From contig JARLHE010000006.1 in assembly GCA_031292385.1 (NCBI GenBank), positions 104,376-168,375 of the forward strand: a stretch of 64,000 nucleotides of DNA. Reading direction: 5' to 3'. The position numbers and the translations under genes are program-made. Positions within the stretch are counted from its first letter, which is position 1, and each line of letters opens with the position of its first letter. A model generated the notes under the pieces. That model was not told the DNA's origin. It made no database searches and was given only the letters and a program-made list of their open reading frames with translations. This document shows positions 39,159 to 49,409 of this stretch, one piece after another. Origin of the DNA: Oligoflexia bacterium (GTDB lineage Bacteria > Bdellovibrionota > UBA1018).

Positions 39159-39569
39159 ATGCCAGCGCTCAGCGAGTTACGCTTCTTGGTTGTCGACGAC
39201 ATGTTAACGATGCGAAAAATCATTTCGCAATCGCTGCGCGGTTTGGGCGTTACGCAGATCCAGGAGGCCAACGACGGCACGACGGCCTGGGCCATTCTCG
39301 AAAAGGGGCTCGACTCCCCGACTGCCCCGAATTTCATCGTGAGCGACTGGAATATGCCCCAGATGACCGGTCTGGAGCTGCTCAAAAAATGCCGCGCGCA
39401 TGAAAAGCTCAAATCCATCGCTTTTCTGCTGGTTACCGCCGAAGCCGAGGCCGCCCAGGTCAAGGAAGCCATCCTGGCCGGGGTCGATAACTACGTGGTA
39501 AAACCCTTTACCCCCGCGGCCCTTCAAGAAAAGCTGAACGCGGTTATGGCTAAGCGCTTCCCAAAATAG
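39159..39569 (+). CDS. cheY: CheY-like response regulator
   Basis: FLVVDDMLTMRKIISQSLRGLG, FIVSDWNMPQMTGLELLKKCR, LLVTAEAE, VDNYVVKPFTPAAL. Confidence 0.93.
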   Translation: MPALSELRFLVVDDMLTMRKIISQSLRGLGVTQIQEANDGTTAWAILEKGLDSPTAPNFIVSDWNMPQMTGLELLKKCRAHEKLKSIAFLLVTAEAEAAQVKEAILAGVDNYVVKPFTPAALQEKLNAVMAKRFPK

Positions 39570-39646
39570 CCGAGGCTGTGTTAGGAAGACCGTAATCCGG
39601 CGGATTTCAATCCGCCACCGAGTTCGAAAACACTCGGTGCTGAAGT

Positions 39647-39730
39647 GCCCAGGTGGTGGAATTGGTAGACACACTCGTTTCAGGGGCGAGCGCCAAAAGC
39701 ATGCTGGTTCGAGTCCAGTCCTGGGCACCA
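39647..39730 (+). tRNA. tRNA-Leu (anticodon CAG)
   Basis: GCCCAGGTGGTGGAATTGGTAGACACACTCGTTTCAGGGGCGAGCGCCAAAAGCATGCTGGTTCGAGTCCAGTCCTGGGCACCA. Confidence 0.96.
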
Positions 39731-39757
39731 AATTTTCACGTGAAGTGAAAATTTCCG
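39730..39757 (+). terminator. Hairpin after tRNA-Leu
   Basis: AAATTTTCAC-gtgaa-GTGAAAATTT, 10-bp stem. Confidence 0.6.
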
Positions 39758-40512
39758 AAGCGGCTCGGTCGCGGCGACGATCGGCGGTACAGTGAGCGGA
39801 AGCACCTCCAGCGGGACCATGGCGAAATTCGCCCCACGCGGTTCGTTCGACTCGATTCTGGAATTCCTCAGCCCGGATGCGTACGCATCGACCGCTTGCC
39901 CCACCTACAGCGCATCGCTTTTGGGCGCGGGAGAGCAAACTTACAATAACTGCAGCTTCTCCGGCTCGGAGGCGACGTGGAACGGCGGGCGTAACCGTCA
40001 ATCGCCTCGTCGCCAATGGCACAACCCGGACCGCGGCGTCCGGAGTCGTCGTGACCATCAATACCTCTGGATCTCCCTTGACCCCGTTCAACAGCAATAG
40101 CGCCCCCTCGGGCGGAAGCACCTGGACTCCCACAAGCCTAGCCATCAATGGGGTGAATCTCGCCGCCGCGACCTCCGATGGAACGGCGATCTTTAATCAC
40201 GTGATCACTACCAACTCGAATGATGGCGGCTTCGATCTGACGCTCTCGGGAAATACGGCGACCGGAAGGGTCATCGTTTACCATCAGCTCGCCCACGTCA
40301 AAGCGACCTCGACGATCAATGTAACTTTCAGCTCGGGATGCTGCTTGCCCACGAGCGGATTGATCACCACCCAATTCGACACCAGTGATGCGAGAGCACT
40401 CGCTAAATATAACGGCGCAACCGAAAACCTGTCTTTCACGGGTTGCGGAACCGCGACTTACACAGGCCCTGAAGGAAACACCGGCAACGTGACCCTCAGC
40501 CACTGCATTTGA
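39756..40512 (+). pseudogene. C-terminal fragment of an adhesin/surface-like protein with one frameshift
   Basis: One frame reads ...VAATIGGTVSGSTSSGTMAKFAPRGSFDSILEFLSPDAYASTACPTYSASLLGAGEQTYNNCSFSGSEATWNGG. The adjacent frame continues GVTVNRLVANGTTRTAASGVVVTINTSG...TLSHCI*. Frames join near 39985 at GGCGGGCG. Confidence 0.65.
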
Positions 40513-40557
40513 AACCCACCCCGAACAAGCGGTGCCGGGCCCGCCCCTGGCACCGCC

Positions 40558-41514
40558 CTATTTCTCGAAAATAAAGCTGAAAAAATGAAAAGAGCCCTGG
40601 AACTCCTTATAGCTCTTCGACCAGGGAGCAAAAATCCAGGCCTGGGTTTTTTTGGCGGCCCGAACCAGAAAGAGCACGCTAAGCCCTCCCTGGAAGGTCT
40701 GAAAAATTCCGAGACCGTGCTTCATCGAATACTCGGCGTTCTGATAATCGCGCGTGAAATGATATTGAACGTCCTTTCTCGAAAGCGATCCGAAATGGTC
40801 GCAAACCGAGATCGCGAAAAAATCAGGATGATTGATGAACTCGAGTTCCACCGACTCCTGGCCAACCAGAGCATGATCTTCGTTCTCGAGCGTCGAGGCA
40901 TCCGCCCGATAAGCGCGACCCGATGAGTCGCGGGGAGCGCGGTAAAGGGCGTTCATCAGGAGCTCGTCGGTCCCTTTCGCCACCTTCTTGCAGATTCGGT
41001 CCGGAACCTCTTTTTTTTCCAGAATGTTCTCAATCGCCTGAATGGCGGCCTTTCTCTGGTTCGTGCTCTTCAGCTCGATCTTCTTAACGCTCGCGCCATC
41101 CGCAAGGGCAGCATAAATTTCCGCGATCTTCGTATTGTAACAGGCGAATATCAGGCGGGCGATCGTCCGGGGGAAATTCTCGTCCTCGGTCCTAAGAAAA
41201 AAATGGCCGAAGACGTTCGAGCCCACCAACGCGGAACCCGTCACGATCTGCTTTGAACTGAACAGGAAAACCTGCTCTGGCGCGAGATATTGCGCGATCA
41301 ATCTCGTCTGAGTGGAAGCTTCATCCTGCCCCTGGCCATCGATGCTCCAAAGAAGAACCGTTTGAAGGCTGGAGGCGAAAAGATTGGTCAGCTCCTTCAA
41401 GCTCGCGCAGCTCGCAACCTCGACCCGGGCCTTCGCGGAGCAAATCTCCGCGACCTTTTTCCCCAGTTCGTGATCACCGGGTTGATCCGAAAATACGACA
41501 AGTCTCAACGGCAT
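40558..41514 (-). CDS. Uncharacterised HATPase-like regulatory protein (paralog of 30731..31747)
   Basis: KGTDELLMNALYRAPRDSSGRAYRA, VCDHFGSLSRKDVQYH, KHGLGIFQTFQGG. Confidence 0.65.
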   Translation of the reverse strand: MPLRLVVFSDQPGDHELGKKVAEICSAKARVEVASCASLKELTNLFASSLQTVLLWSIDGQGQDEASTQTRLIAQYLAPEQVFLFSSKQIVTGSALVGSNVFGHFFLRTEDENFPRTIARLIFACYNTKIAEIYAALADGASVKKIELKSTNQRKAAIQAIENILEKKEVPDRICKKVAKGTDELLMNALYRAPRDSSGRAYRADASTLENEDHALVGQESVELEFINHPDFFAISVCDHFGSLSRKDVQYHFTRDYQNAEYSMKHGLGIFQTFQGGLSVLFLVRAAKKTQAWIFAPWSKSYKEFQGSFHFFSFIFEK

Positions 41515-41528
41515 TCATTGAGTTTGAA

Positions 41529-42146
41529 TTAAATCGTACTGCCGGTCAACGCACGAGTCTGGATGCGGATCTCGAGTTCCAGAAAGCCGACGGTATCGCG
41601 ATCGGCATAAAGGCTTTCCCAGAAGCGGACATCATCCGCTCCCAATTTGCCTTGAGCTCGCATCGCGAAAAGGCATTGATCCACGGCAAAAAAGGAAAGC
41701 CGCCGGGACACCGCCGACCAGGGAAGCGAAGAAAGCTCGGCCCGCAGCGCTCCCAAATTCTGGATGAGCTGTTGGCGCTGTTCGTCGGTCACGTCCTGCC
41801 GAAACTCTGACCGAAGCGTCTCGGAATTGAGGCTATCGGCTAGTTCCCGGTCTGACCGGTCAACCCACTGGTTTATCGAATCGATCGACGACACAAGCGA
41901 GACGCCCAGGAACACCAAGGAAGCGACCGCGATCACCCGGGACGCCCGGCTCTTGGGATGCCGCAAGAAATAAGCAGCCGACGCCAATGGCCCGGTGATC
42001 ACGATCGCGATGATCCAGATCGCGCGAAGGATCGATGGCAAAGGCTTGTTTTTCGCGCAGCTATAAATCGCCGCGATCGGATAGATCAGAAGAAAATACA
42101 GGGACCCAACGAGCGCGATAAGGCCCAAGCCCCAGCTTAATGCCAC
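41529..42146 (-). CDS. Membrane-associated hypothetical protein
   Basis: N-terminal TM segments MALSWGLGLIALVGSLYFLLIYPIAAIYS...IWIIAIVITGPLASAAYFL. Confidence 0.6.
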   Translation of the reverse strand: MALSWGLGLIALVGSLYFLLIYPIAAIYSCAKNKPLPSILRAIWIIAIVITGPLASAAYFLRHPKSRASRVIAVASLVFLGVSLVSSIDSINQWVDRSDRELADSLNSETLRSEFRQDVTDEQRQQLIQNLGALRAELSSLPWSAVSRRLSFFAVDQCLFAMRAQGKLGADDVRFWESLYADRDTVGFLELEIRIQTRALTGSTI

Positions 42147-42149
42147 GAT

Positions 42150-42905
42150 TTAGGACTCGTCTCCGCGCAAAAGAGCGGCTGCGTATTCACGCTTCATCGT
42201 CGCGATATTGTCGATCGAGATTTCCTTAGGGCATGCGGCGCGACATTCGCCGATGTTCGTGCAGTTGCCGAACCCTTCGGCATCCATTTGACGAACCATG
42301 CGGAAAACGCGACGACCGCGCTCGACCTGGCCCTGCGGCAGAACGGCGAGCTGGGAAATTTTAGCGGCCGTGAAGAGCGATGCCGATGCGTTCGGGCAAG
42401 CCGCGACGCAAGCGCCGCAACCGATACAGGTCGCCGATTCCATCGCGCTGTCGGCGACCGGCTTGGAAATCAAAATGGCGTTGCCGTCGGGATGCGGGCC
42501 CGACTTAGCCGAGGTATAGCCCCCCGCCGCAATGATTCGGTCAAACGCCGTGCGATCCACGCAAAGATCGCGAAGCACCGGAAAAGCCTTAGCTCTCCAA
42601 GGCTCGATCACGATCGTATCGCCGTCCTGGAAATGGCGCATGTAAAGCTCGCAGGTCGTAGTCGCCATTTCTTTGCCATGCGCCTGGCCATTGATGACCA
42701 GCCCGCACGAGCCGCAAATCCCTTCGCGACAGTCGCTGTCGAATTCTACGGGAGCCTCGCCTTTTTTGATGAGTTGTTCGTTCAAGAGATCGAGCATTTC
42801 CAGGAACGACATGTCCGGAGTGATTCCCGAAAGCTGATAAGTCGCGAAACGACCCGAGTCTTGAGAGTTCTTTTGCCGCCAGATTTCCAGGTTGAGCGTC
42901 ATCAT
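42150..42905 (-). CDS. sdhB: Succinate dehydrogenase iron-sulfur subunit
   Basis: [51 protein letters not shown]. Confidence 0.95.
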   Translation of the reverse strand: MMTLNLEIWRQKNSQDSGRFATYQLSGITPDMSFLEMLDLLNEQLIKKGEAPVEFDSDCREGICGSCGLVINGQAHGKEMATTTCELYMRHFQDGDTIVIEPWRAKAFPVLRDLCVDRTAFDRIIAAGGYTSAKSGPHPDGNAILISKPVADSAMESATCIGCGACVAACPNASASLFTAAKISQLAVLPQGQVERGRRVFRMVRQMDAEGFGNCTNIGECRAACPKEISIDNIATMKREYAAALLRGDES

Positions 42906-42921
42906 AATCTTTTCTCTGTCC

Positions 42922-44844
42922 TCACTTGTAGCTGCGCTGAGCCAGATGAATGTTTTCGAAGGCCAGGGGCTCGACGTGACGGACCTCCTCCTGGTTCTCG
43001 CCCTTCCACTCCCAAGCCGCGACATGGCAGAACTTGTCGTCGTTTCTAAGCGCCTCGCCTTCCGGCGTCTGATACTCTTCGCGGAAGTGGCCACCGCAGG
43101 ACTCTTCGCGAATGAGCGCGTCTTTTGCCATGAGCTCGCCCAGCTGGAGGAAGTCCTCCACGCGGCCGGCGACTTCTAGATTTTTATTGATGCCATCGGT
43201 ATCGGCCGGAATTCGGAGATTTTCCTTAAATTCCTCGCGAAGCTTACGAATCATGTCGACCGCCGACTTCAGCCCTTTTTCATTGCGGGCCATTCCGACA
43301 TGCTCCCACATGACGTGTCCCAGCTCCCGATAGATTTCGAGCGCGGTTTTCTGGCCCTTTTTGCCCGTGGCGACGAGCCGATCGATCGATGCGCGCACGC
43401 CCGCCTCGGCTTCCGCGAAGGCCGGGTGCTGCGTATCGACCTTAGACAGAGTGGTCGAAGCGATATAATGACCGAGCGTGTACGGAATCACGAAATAACC
43501 GTCGCACAACCCCTGCATCAACGCCGAGGCGCCGAGACGATTCGCTCCGTGATCCGAGAAATTGGCTTCACCCAGGACGTGCAAGCCCGGAATGTTCGAC
43601 ATCAAGTTGTAATCGACCCAAAGCCCGCCCATCGTGTAGTGGACGGCCGGAAAGATGCGCATCGGGACCTTCCAGGGGCTTTCGTCGGTGATCTTTTCGT
43701 ACATATCGAAAAGATTTCCGTACTTGTCGCTGATGACCTTGTGGCCGTCGCGGGTGATCGCGTCTTTGAAGTCGAGATAAACAGCGAGTCCGCTCGCGCC
43801 GACCCCCAAGCCCTTATCGCAGGCTTCCTTGGCGTTTCTCGAAGCGACGTCACGTGGAACGAGGTTGCCGAAGCTCGGATACTTGCGCTCCAAGAAGTAG
43901 TCGCGCTTGTCGTCCGGAATAGTGCTCGGATCCTTTTTGCGATCCACCGGATCCTTGGGCACCCAGACGCGACCGTCGTTTCGCAAGCTTTCGGACATCA
44001 ACGTCAGCTTGGATTGGTGGTCGCCCGAAACCGGGATACAAGTCGGATGAATCTGCGTGAAGCAAGGGTTCGCGAATGCCGCGCCCTTCTTGTGCGCACG
44101 CCAGATCGCGGTCGCATTCGAGTTGAATGCGTTGGTCGAAAGAAAAAACACGCGTCCGTAACCGCCGGTCGCGAGCAAAACGGAATCGCCCGCGTAGCGC
44201 TCGATAGCGCCCGTGGTTAAGTTGCGGCAGATAATTCCCCGGGCCTTGCCGTCGACCAGAACGAGATCAAGCATTTCGCGACGGTCGAATACCTGAACCT
44301 TGCCCGCGTCGACTTGCCGCATGAGCGCTTGATACGCTCCGAGCAAGAGCTGTTGACCGGTTTGGCCGCGGGCGTAAAACGTGCGTGAAACCTGCGTACC
44401 GCCGAAGGAGCGGTTCGCGAGCTCGCCGCTGTACTCGCGAGCGAACGGAACCCCTTGGGCCACACATTGATCGATAATGTTCGGGCTCATCTGCGCGAGA
44501 CGATAAACATTGGCCTCGCGGGAGCGGAAATCGCCGCCTTTTACGGTGTCGTAAAATAGGCGATAAACGCTGTCGCCGTCGTTAGGGTAATTTTTGGCGG
44601 CATTGATTCCGCCCTGAGCGGCGATGCTATGCGCCCGGCGGGGAGAATCCTGAATGCAGAAAACCTGGACCTTATAGCCGAGCTCGGCAAGGGATGCGGC
44701 GGCGGAGGCGCCCGCAAGACCGGTGCCTACGACCAAAACCGTGTGCTTTCTTTTGTTGGTGGGATTCACCAACTTGATATCGCCCTTATGCTTGGACCAT
44801 TTTTCTTCCAACGGACCCGAAGGAATTTTCGCATCAAGATTCAT
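42922..44844 (-). CDS. sdhA: Succinate dehydrogenase flavoprotein subunit
   Basis: [82 protein letters not shown]. Confidence 0.96.
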   Translation of the reverse strand: MNLDAKIPSGPLEEKWSKHKGDIKLVNPTNKRKHTVLVVGTGLAGASAAASLAELGYKVQVFCIQDSPRRAHSIAAQGGINAAKNYPNDGDSVYRLFYDTVKGGDFRSREANVYRLAQMSPNIIDQCVAQGVPFAREYSGELANRSFGGTQVSRTFYARGQTGQQLLLGAYQALMRQVDAGKVQVFDRREMLDLVLVDGKARGIICRNLTTGAIERYAGDSVLLATGGYGRVFFLSTNAFNSNATAIWRAHKKGAAFANPCFTQIHPTCIPVSGDHQSKLTLMSESLRNDGRVWVPKDPVDRKKDPSTIPDDKRDYFLERKYPSFGNLVPRDVASRNAKEACDKGLGVGASGLAVYLDFKDAITRDGHKVISDKYGNLFDMYEKITDESPWKVPMRIFPAVHYTMGGLWVDYNLMSNIPGLHVLGEANFSDHGANRLGASALMQGLCDGYFVIPYTLGHYIASTTLSKVDTQHPAFAEAEAGVRASIDRLVATGKKGQKTALEIYRELGHVMWEHVGMARNEKGLKSAVDMIRKLREEFKENLRIPADTDGINKNLEVAGRVEDFLQLGELMAKDALIREESCGGHFREEYQTPEGEALRNDDKFCHVAAWEWKGENQEEVRHVEPLAFENIHLAQRSYK

Positions 44845-44856
44845 TGTAGTCGCTCC

Positions 44857-45522
44857 TCAGAAGGCGAAATAAATATAAACCGGAATAAAAAGGAAACCCA
44901 CGGTCAGGGCCGCCGCGAGCAAGCCCCCGAAAATCCGCAGCTTCACTGTGGTATTGTGGCGCGTCAGGCCCGCCGATTGGAACGCGCTCCAAAAGCCATG
45001 ACGCAGGTGCAGTCCCAGAAAAAGCATCGCGGCGACATAGACCGCGACCCAAGCCGGATTCTTGAAAGTTTCAACGATCAGGCGATGAAGATCCCGCGCC
45101 TGCTCGCCGTGCATAGTCGTGACATAGCCCGCCTCGATCGCGGGGCCGAACCGAAACTGCCAGACATGCAAAAGCACGAAAGCAAGCAAGATTGATCCCG
45201 AAATCGCCATATTGCGCGACGAGATATTGCTCGGCGTCTCGCCGCCTTTGGAGCGCCAAACGCGGTATCCCTTGGGACGGGCGCTCAAGCTCGTTTTTTT
45301 AGCCGTCAAACCATAGACAATATGGGTCAAAAAAATCGCGACCAGGCCGACTTCCGCGACCAGAAGCAGCGATCCAAAGCTGTGCAGCTTGAAGGCATAC
45401 GCATTGAAAGGTTCGTCTGTATGGCTATAGAGAGTCAAATTTCCCAACAAATGAGTAATGACAAAACCTACAAGCGCCAAACCGGACAGCGCCATAATGA
45501 ATTTCTTTGCAACGGTAGTCAT
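44857..45522 (-). CDS. sdhC: Succinate dehydrogenase cytochrome b558 subunit
   Basis: KKFIMALSGLALVGFVITHLLGNLTLYSH; five TM-like segments; upstream of sdhA. Confidence 0.92.
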   Translation of the reverse strand: MTTVAKKFIMALSGLALVGFVITHLLGNLTLYSHTDEPFNAYAFKLHSFGSLLLVAEVGLVAIFLTHIVYGLTAKKTSLSARPKGYRVWRSKGGETPSNISSRNMAISGSILLAFVLLHVWQFRFGPAIEAGYVTTMHGEQARDLHRLIVETFKNPAWVAVYVAAMLFLGLHLRHGFWSAFQSAGLTRHNTTVKLRIFGGLLAAALTVGFLFIPVYIYFAF

Positions 45523-45633
45523 GAGTCGAAGGTCCACCTCTTGAGTTCGCTTATGCTAGTTCGCTTGTACTCGCGCTTTCGCGAAATCAGATCTATATTA
45601 AGTTTCAGTCAACATACCAGAAGGAGCCCTTTT

Positions 45634-46188
45634 ATGCTACGTCGTCGAATTTTATTCATCGCAACCGCATCGATTTCAGCCTGCATCGCCATTGGCGCAA
45701 CGTCTTGCACGAAGTCTGAGACGCCCCAAGCCCCAACGACGTCTCCGGCTCAACCCGCCGCTCAAACCTCAGTCGCTCAAACAGCCGCTGCCGCACAGCA
45801 TGCCGCACCCGGAAAGGTGGAGCAGGAAATCACGATCAGCCCGGATGGAGATAACCTCTACTGGGCAACCAAGAAATTGGAAGTCAAAGCCGGCTCAACC
45901 GTGAAGCTCACGCTGAAGAACACGGCCTCGACCACGGCTGGCATGCCGCACAATTGGGTTTTGACGAAGCCCGGAACCGACCAACAGGTCGCCACAGACG
46001 GAATGCAGGCCGGCGAAGACCATAACTGGGTCGCTGAAGGACCGAACGTCATCGCCCATACCGCCCTGGCTAAACCCGGAACCGAAGCATCCGTCACTTT
46101 CGTAGCGCCCCCGGCAGGTGAGTACACCTACATCTGCACCTATCCGGGCCATGCAACGACGATGAACGGCAAACTCATCTCGAAGTAA
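45634..46188 (+). CDS. Azurin/plastocyanin-like cupredoxin lipoprotein
   Basis: Lipobox ATSC; KLEVKAGSTVKLTLKNTASTTAGMPHNWVLT...GEYTYICTYPGHATTMNGKLISK. Confidence 0.88.
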   Translation: MLRRRILFIATASISACIAIGATSCTKSETPQAPTTSPAQPAAQTSVAQTAAAAQHAAPGKVEQEITISPDGDNLYWATKKLEVKAGSTVKLTLKNTASTTAGMPHNWVLTKPGTDQQVATDGMQAGEDHNWVAEGPNVIAHTALAKPGTEASVTFVAPPAGEYTYICTYPGHATTMNGKLISK

Positions 46189-46237
46189 CTTGATCTTCTT
46201 GATTGGCGCCGGTCAATCCAGTATAGAATTGGAACAT

Positions 46238-46471
46238 ATGCTTACTCCAAAACGCCTTATTCCTGTTGCGATTGTTGGACTGTTCGTTCTTGCTGGAGCC
46301 GGCGCCGTCGTTGGCAACTGGGTCGAAGGCATCTGGGATAGCTCAGTTCGCGTTGAAGGCCAGTACGCAGACAAACTCAAAACACCGGTCGCACGGACCT
46401 ATCTGCCTAAAGATAGCTACATTTGCGATCCAAAGCAGCAGAAGCCGTGGCTCGGCTGCAGCATTCGTTAA
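46238..46471 (+). CDS. Small membrane-anchored hypothetical protein (77 aa)
   Basis: MLTPKRLIPVAIVGLFVLAGAGAVVGNWVEGIW...YLPKDSYICDPKQQKPWLGCSIR between cupredoxin and ctaA. Confidence 0.5.
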   Translation: MLTPKRLIPVAIVGLFVLAGAGAVVGNWVEGIWDSSVRVEGQYADKLKTPVARTYLPKDSYICDPKQQKPWLGCSIR

Positions 46472-47418
46472 ATCCAAGCTCAAACGAGCGTTATCTCAAC
46501 TTCCATCAGTTCGCAGCCGCGGGTCTGATCCTTAATCTTTTTGTCATTCTCTGGGGCGCCTATGTCCGCGCCAGCGGTTCGGGCGCGGGCTGCGGCCAAC
46601 ATTGGCCTCTTTGCAACGGCCAAATTCTTCCGCAATCACCCCAGCTTCACACGATTATCGAGTTCATTCATCGTCTGAGCTCGGGAATGTGCCTGGTTTT
46701 CGCCGTCATACTTTACGGCTGGAGCCGCCGCAGGTTTCCCAAGGGCCACCTGGCCCGCAACGCCTCGGGGGCAACACTGGCATTTACGTTGAGCGAAGCC
46801 ATCGTCGGCGCAGGCCTTGTGCTTTTCGCGCTCGTCGCGCACGACCAATCCGCCGCGCGCGCCTTTTCGATCTCGATTCATCTCGTCAACACGCTCATTC
46901 TGCTGGCATGCCTCACGCTTGCGTATCGATGGTCCCACATAAAGCCCGATGATCGAAACACACGTCTCTCAATGCCGGCAAAACTAGGACCCTGGCTAAT
47001 CGGTTCACTTGTCTCGCTGACTTTGCTTGGCATCACGGGCGCGCTGACGGCGCTTGGCGACACGCTTTTCAAATCCAAGTCGCTCTCCGCCGGGATGGCT
47101 CAAGACTTCGCGAAGGGAAGCCACTTTCTCATTAAGCTCCGGATCCTGCACCCGGCGCTTGCCGTAGTGACGGCGGCCCTTCTCCTTCTCTTGCCCGAAA
47201 TCTGCGAACGAACCCAACCCGGCCTCACGCGGCTTCATCGGCCGGCAAAAATTCTTCAGGCTCTCGTGCTCGTGCAATTGGCGTTCGGCGCGCTGAACTT
47301 GACCTTCCTGGCGCCGACGTGGATGCAGCTCACGCACCTTCTGCTGGCCGATACGGTGTGGATTTGCCTCGTTTTGCTCGCGGCCAGCGCCTTCGAGACC
47401 ACCGCTGAAACCGCATAA
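46423..47418 (+). CDS. ctaA: Heme A synthase (CtaA/COX15); GTG at 46447 is an alternative start
   Basis: LFVILWGAYVRASGSGAGCGQHWPLCNGQ, IIEFIHRLSSGMCL; multi-TM. Confidence 0.9.
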   Translation: MRSKAAEAVARLQHSLNPSSNERYLNFHQFAAAGLILNLFVILWGAYVRASGSGAGCGQHWPLCNGQILPQSPQLHTIIEFIHRLSSGMCLVFAVILYGWSRRRFPKGHLARNASGATLAFTLSEAIVGAGLVLFALVAHDQSAARAFSISIHLVNTLILLACLTLAYRWSHIKPDDRNTRLSMPAKLGPWLIGSLVSLTLLGITGALTALGDTLFKSKSLSAGMAQDFAKGSHFLIKLRILHPALAVVTAALLLLLPEICERTQPGLTRLHRPAKILQALVLVQLAFGALNLTFLAPTWMQLTHLLLADTVWICLVLLAASAFETTAETA

Positions 47419-47450
47419 ATTTTGCATCGTTTCTACCCGGGTGGACATAA

Positions 47451-47888
47451 ATGCCCGGAAGAAAAAAGATAAACAAGAAAGCGCTTTTGACTTTAAGCGC
47501 GGTCGGTGCGCTGGCTGTGGTCGCCACACCGTCGCCAAACCCGATTGAGCGTTATAAAACGCATTTGCCGCCTCCCTTTTCCAGCTCGAACTCTGGCTTG
47601 ATGAACGAGCAGCAGCCGGGCCAAGCCCCTTCGGAGAGGGAGAAAGAACTCAACCCACTGCTTTCGCCCCAAATGCAAATGCAGCAGGAAAACGAGAACC
47701 GCAACCGTTCGGTCGCCAAGCCGAACCAAGGAATCGCGGGTTGGGCTGATACGAGCAAGTGGAGCGCGCCGGCTAACTCGGAGCCGGGCAGCCCCAGTAA
47801 CGCCCCGGGATCAAGCAACACCTCGCCCGAAAGTCGCGATCGCGATTTCGAAACTTTCGGACGAGCAATACCGTTTACTGGATCTTAG
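47451..47888 (+). CDS. Hypothetical secreted/low-complexity protein
   Basis: KKALLTLSAVGALAVVATPSPN leader; Q/N/S/P-rich. Confidence 0.45.
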   Translation: MPGRKKINKKALLTLSAVGALAVVATPSPNPIERYKTHLPPPFSSSNSGLMNEQQPGQAPSEREKELNPLLSPQMQMQQENENRNRSVAKPNQGIAGWADTSKWSAPANSEPGSPSNAPGSSNTSPESRDRDFETFGRAIPFTGS

Positions 47889-48417
47889 AAAAGGTACCGG
47901 TCAAATAAACCGGGACGTAGTCCGTCCAGCAATTTTGAATCGGAACCCCGCCCGGGTAGCCACCGGCCGCCGAGCATTGCGGGACCGGCTCATAGGTCTG
48001 CAACAGGCGAGCATGCACGACCCCGTTGCTTTGAAAGAAGAGTTCAAGCGAACGTCCGCTGAAGGAGACACAATCGTTCGGATCGAAATCGAAAGCAGCG
48101 CTAGTGATATGCGGATTCTGCTGGCCGTCTTTGGTTACGCCCACGGTCTTCAAACTGCCGATATGGGACTGGCAGCGTGGATCGAGCAGGTCCTGCTGGG
48201 CAGTCAGGCTTACGTAATTGCCCGAAAGTTGAGCCGTCAATACGTTCGAGTTATCGTCGAATATACCGGAATAGCTTCCCATCACGGCTTGAGCTTCCGG
48301 CAGGTACTGGGCGGGAATTTTCCCGTCGATGATTTGGATTTCCTTTTCACAGGCCGACGCCCCGAACACGGCCAGCATTAGGACTAAATACTTTACTGAT
48401 TTCTTGACTGATTTCAT
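47875..48417 (-). CDS. Hypothetical lipoprotein
   Basis: MKSVKKSVKYLVLMLAVFGASACEKE lipobox. Confidence 0.6.
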   Translation of the reverse strand: MKSVKKSVKYLVLMLAVFGASACEKEIQIIDGKIPAQYLPEAQAVMGSYSGIFDDNSNVLTAQLSGNYVSLTAQQDLLDPRCQSHIGSLKTVGVTKDGQQNPHITSAAFDFDPNDCVSFSGRSLELFFQSNGVVHARLLQTYEPVPQCSAAGGYPGGVPIQNCWTDYVPVYLTGTFSKIQ

Positions 48418-48519
48418 GCGCTTCTCCTTTTTCATTCCAATCTGTTTTTTATCGGAAACAGAGAAGTATAGCAAGCCGGCTGCTTGAAAAGCGAACTAAG
48501 TTCGTTTATGCTCTGAGGC

Positions 48520-49182
48520 ATGCCGCAGTACCAAAAAGAAGAAGTTCGCGACGCGATTTTAAGCACGGCCAAGCAGGAATTTTTGCGCAAAGGATTCCGC
48601 GACGCCAATCTGCGCGAAATCTCGCGGAAAGCAAAAGTCCCGGTCGGCAATCTATACAATTATTTCGACGATAAGAACCAACTCTTCGAGGAAGTGCTGC
48701 GCCCGCAGATAGAGGCCATTAAAAAAGCGCTTCAAGCGGGAAAGGCCCATGGCGCCGAGTCATCCGATGCGCCGACACATAGCTCAGCATGGCCTCTTGC
48801 CGAAGATGTCAGCCACGGCGTCAGCTACGTTATCGCCCACCGCGCGGAACTCGACCTCCTGATCAATCAGGCGCGCGGATCCTCGCTCGAAGACTTCCTG
48901 GAACAAATCGCTACCGACTATCAAAGAATCTGCATCGAATACTTTGAAGGCCTCGCGCGGAGCAATCCGCAGCGGCGCATTCAGCGGCCGTCGGAATTTT
49001 TTCTTCATTCGCTTTCCCACTTTTACATCAAAGCCGTGGCCGAGATGCTCGATCACGAGCTGAGCGATTCAGAGTTACGCGAGCAGGTAGAGGAGCTTCT
49101 GAACTTCAGTTGGAACGGGCTTGCCGCGCTGCTGGAGCCCCCAAAATCCAAAGACGTGCCCGCGAAAGGCGGAAAATCATGA
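48520..49182 (+). CDS. TetR-family transcriptional regulator
   Basis: VRDAILSTAKQEFLRKGFRDANLREISRKAKVPVGNLYNYFDDKNQLFEEVL. Confidence 0.9.
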   Translation: MPQYQKEEVRDAILSTAKQEFLRKGFRDANLREISRKAKVPVGNLYNYFDDKNQLFEEVLRPQIEAIKKALQAGKAHGAESSDAPTHSSAWPLAEDVSHGVSYVIAHRAELDLLINQARGSSLEDFLEQIATDYQRICIEYFEGLARSNPQRRIQRPSEFFLHSLSHFYIKAVAEMLDHELSDSELREQVEELLNFSWNGLAALLEPPKSKDVPAKGGKS

Positions 49183-49409
49183 CCATTTCGACTTTGGGAA
49201 AATTGCGGCGCGGACAATCCGGCATGATCGTTTCCGTCAAAACCCTCGAGACGCGCCTGCTCGAGATCGGTTTTCTCGAAGGCTCCCATGTCGAGATCGT
49301 GCACGAAGCCCCCTGGGGCAAAGACCCGATCGTGGTTCGGGTACGAGGCGCCCTGATCGCGTTGCGAAGACAGGAAGCGGATTTGGTCGAAGTGGAGATC
49401 CAGTCATGA
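49179..49409 (+). CDS. feoA: Ferrous iron transport protein A
   Basis: MTISTLGKLRRGQSGMIVSVKTLETRLLEIGFLEGSHVEIVHEAPWGKDPIVVRVRGALIALRRQEADLVEVEIQS; ATGA overlap with tetR. Confidence 0.9.
   Translation: MTISTLGKLRRGQSGMIVSVKTLETRLLEIGFLEGSHVEIVHEAPWGKDPIVVRVRGALIALRRQEADLVEVEIQS

Noticed and set aside
39204-40148. Minus-strand ORF containing VPRTGLEPACFWRSPLKRVCLPIPPPG
   Set aside because: Antisense translation of tRNA-Leu and cheY; spurious.
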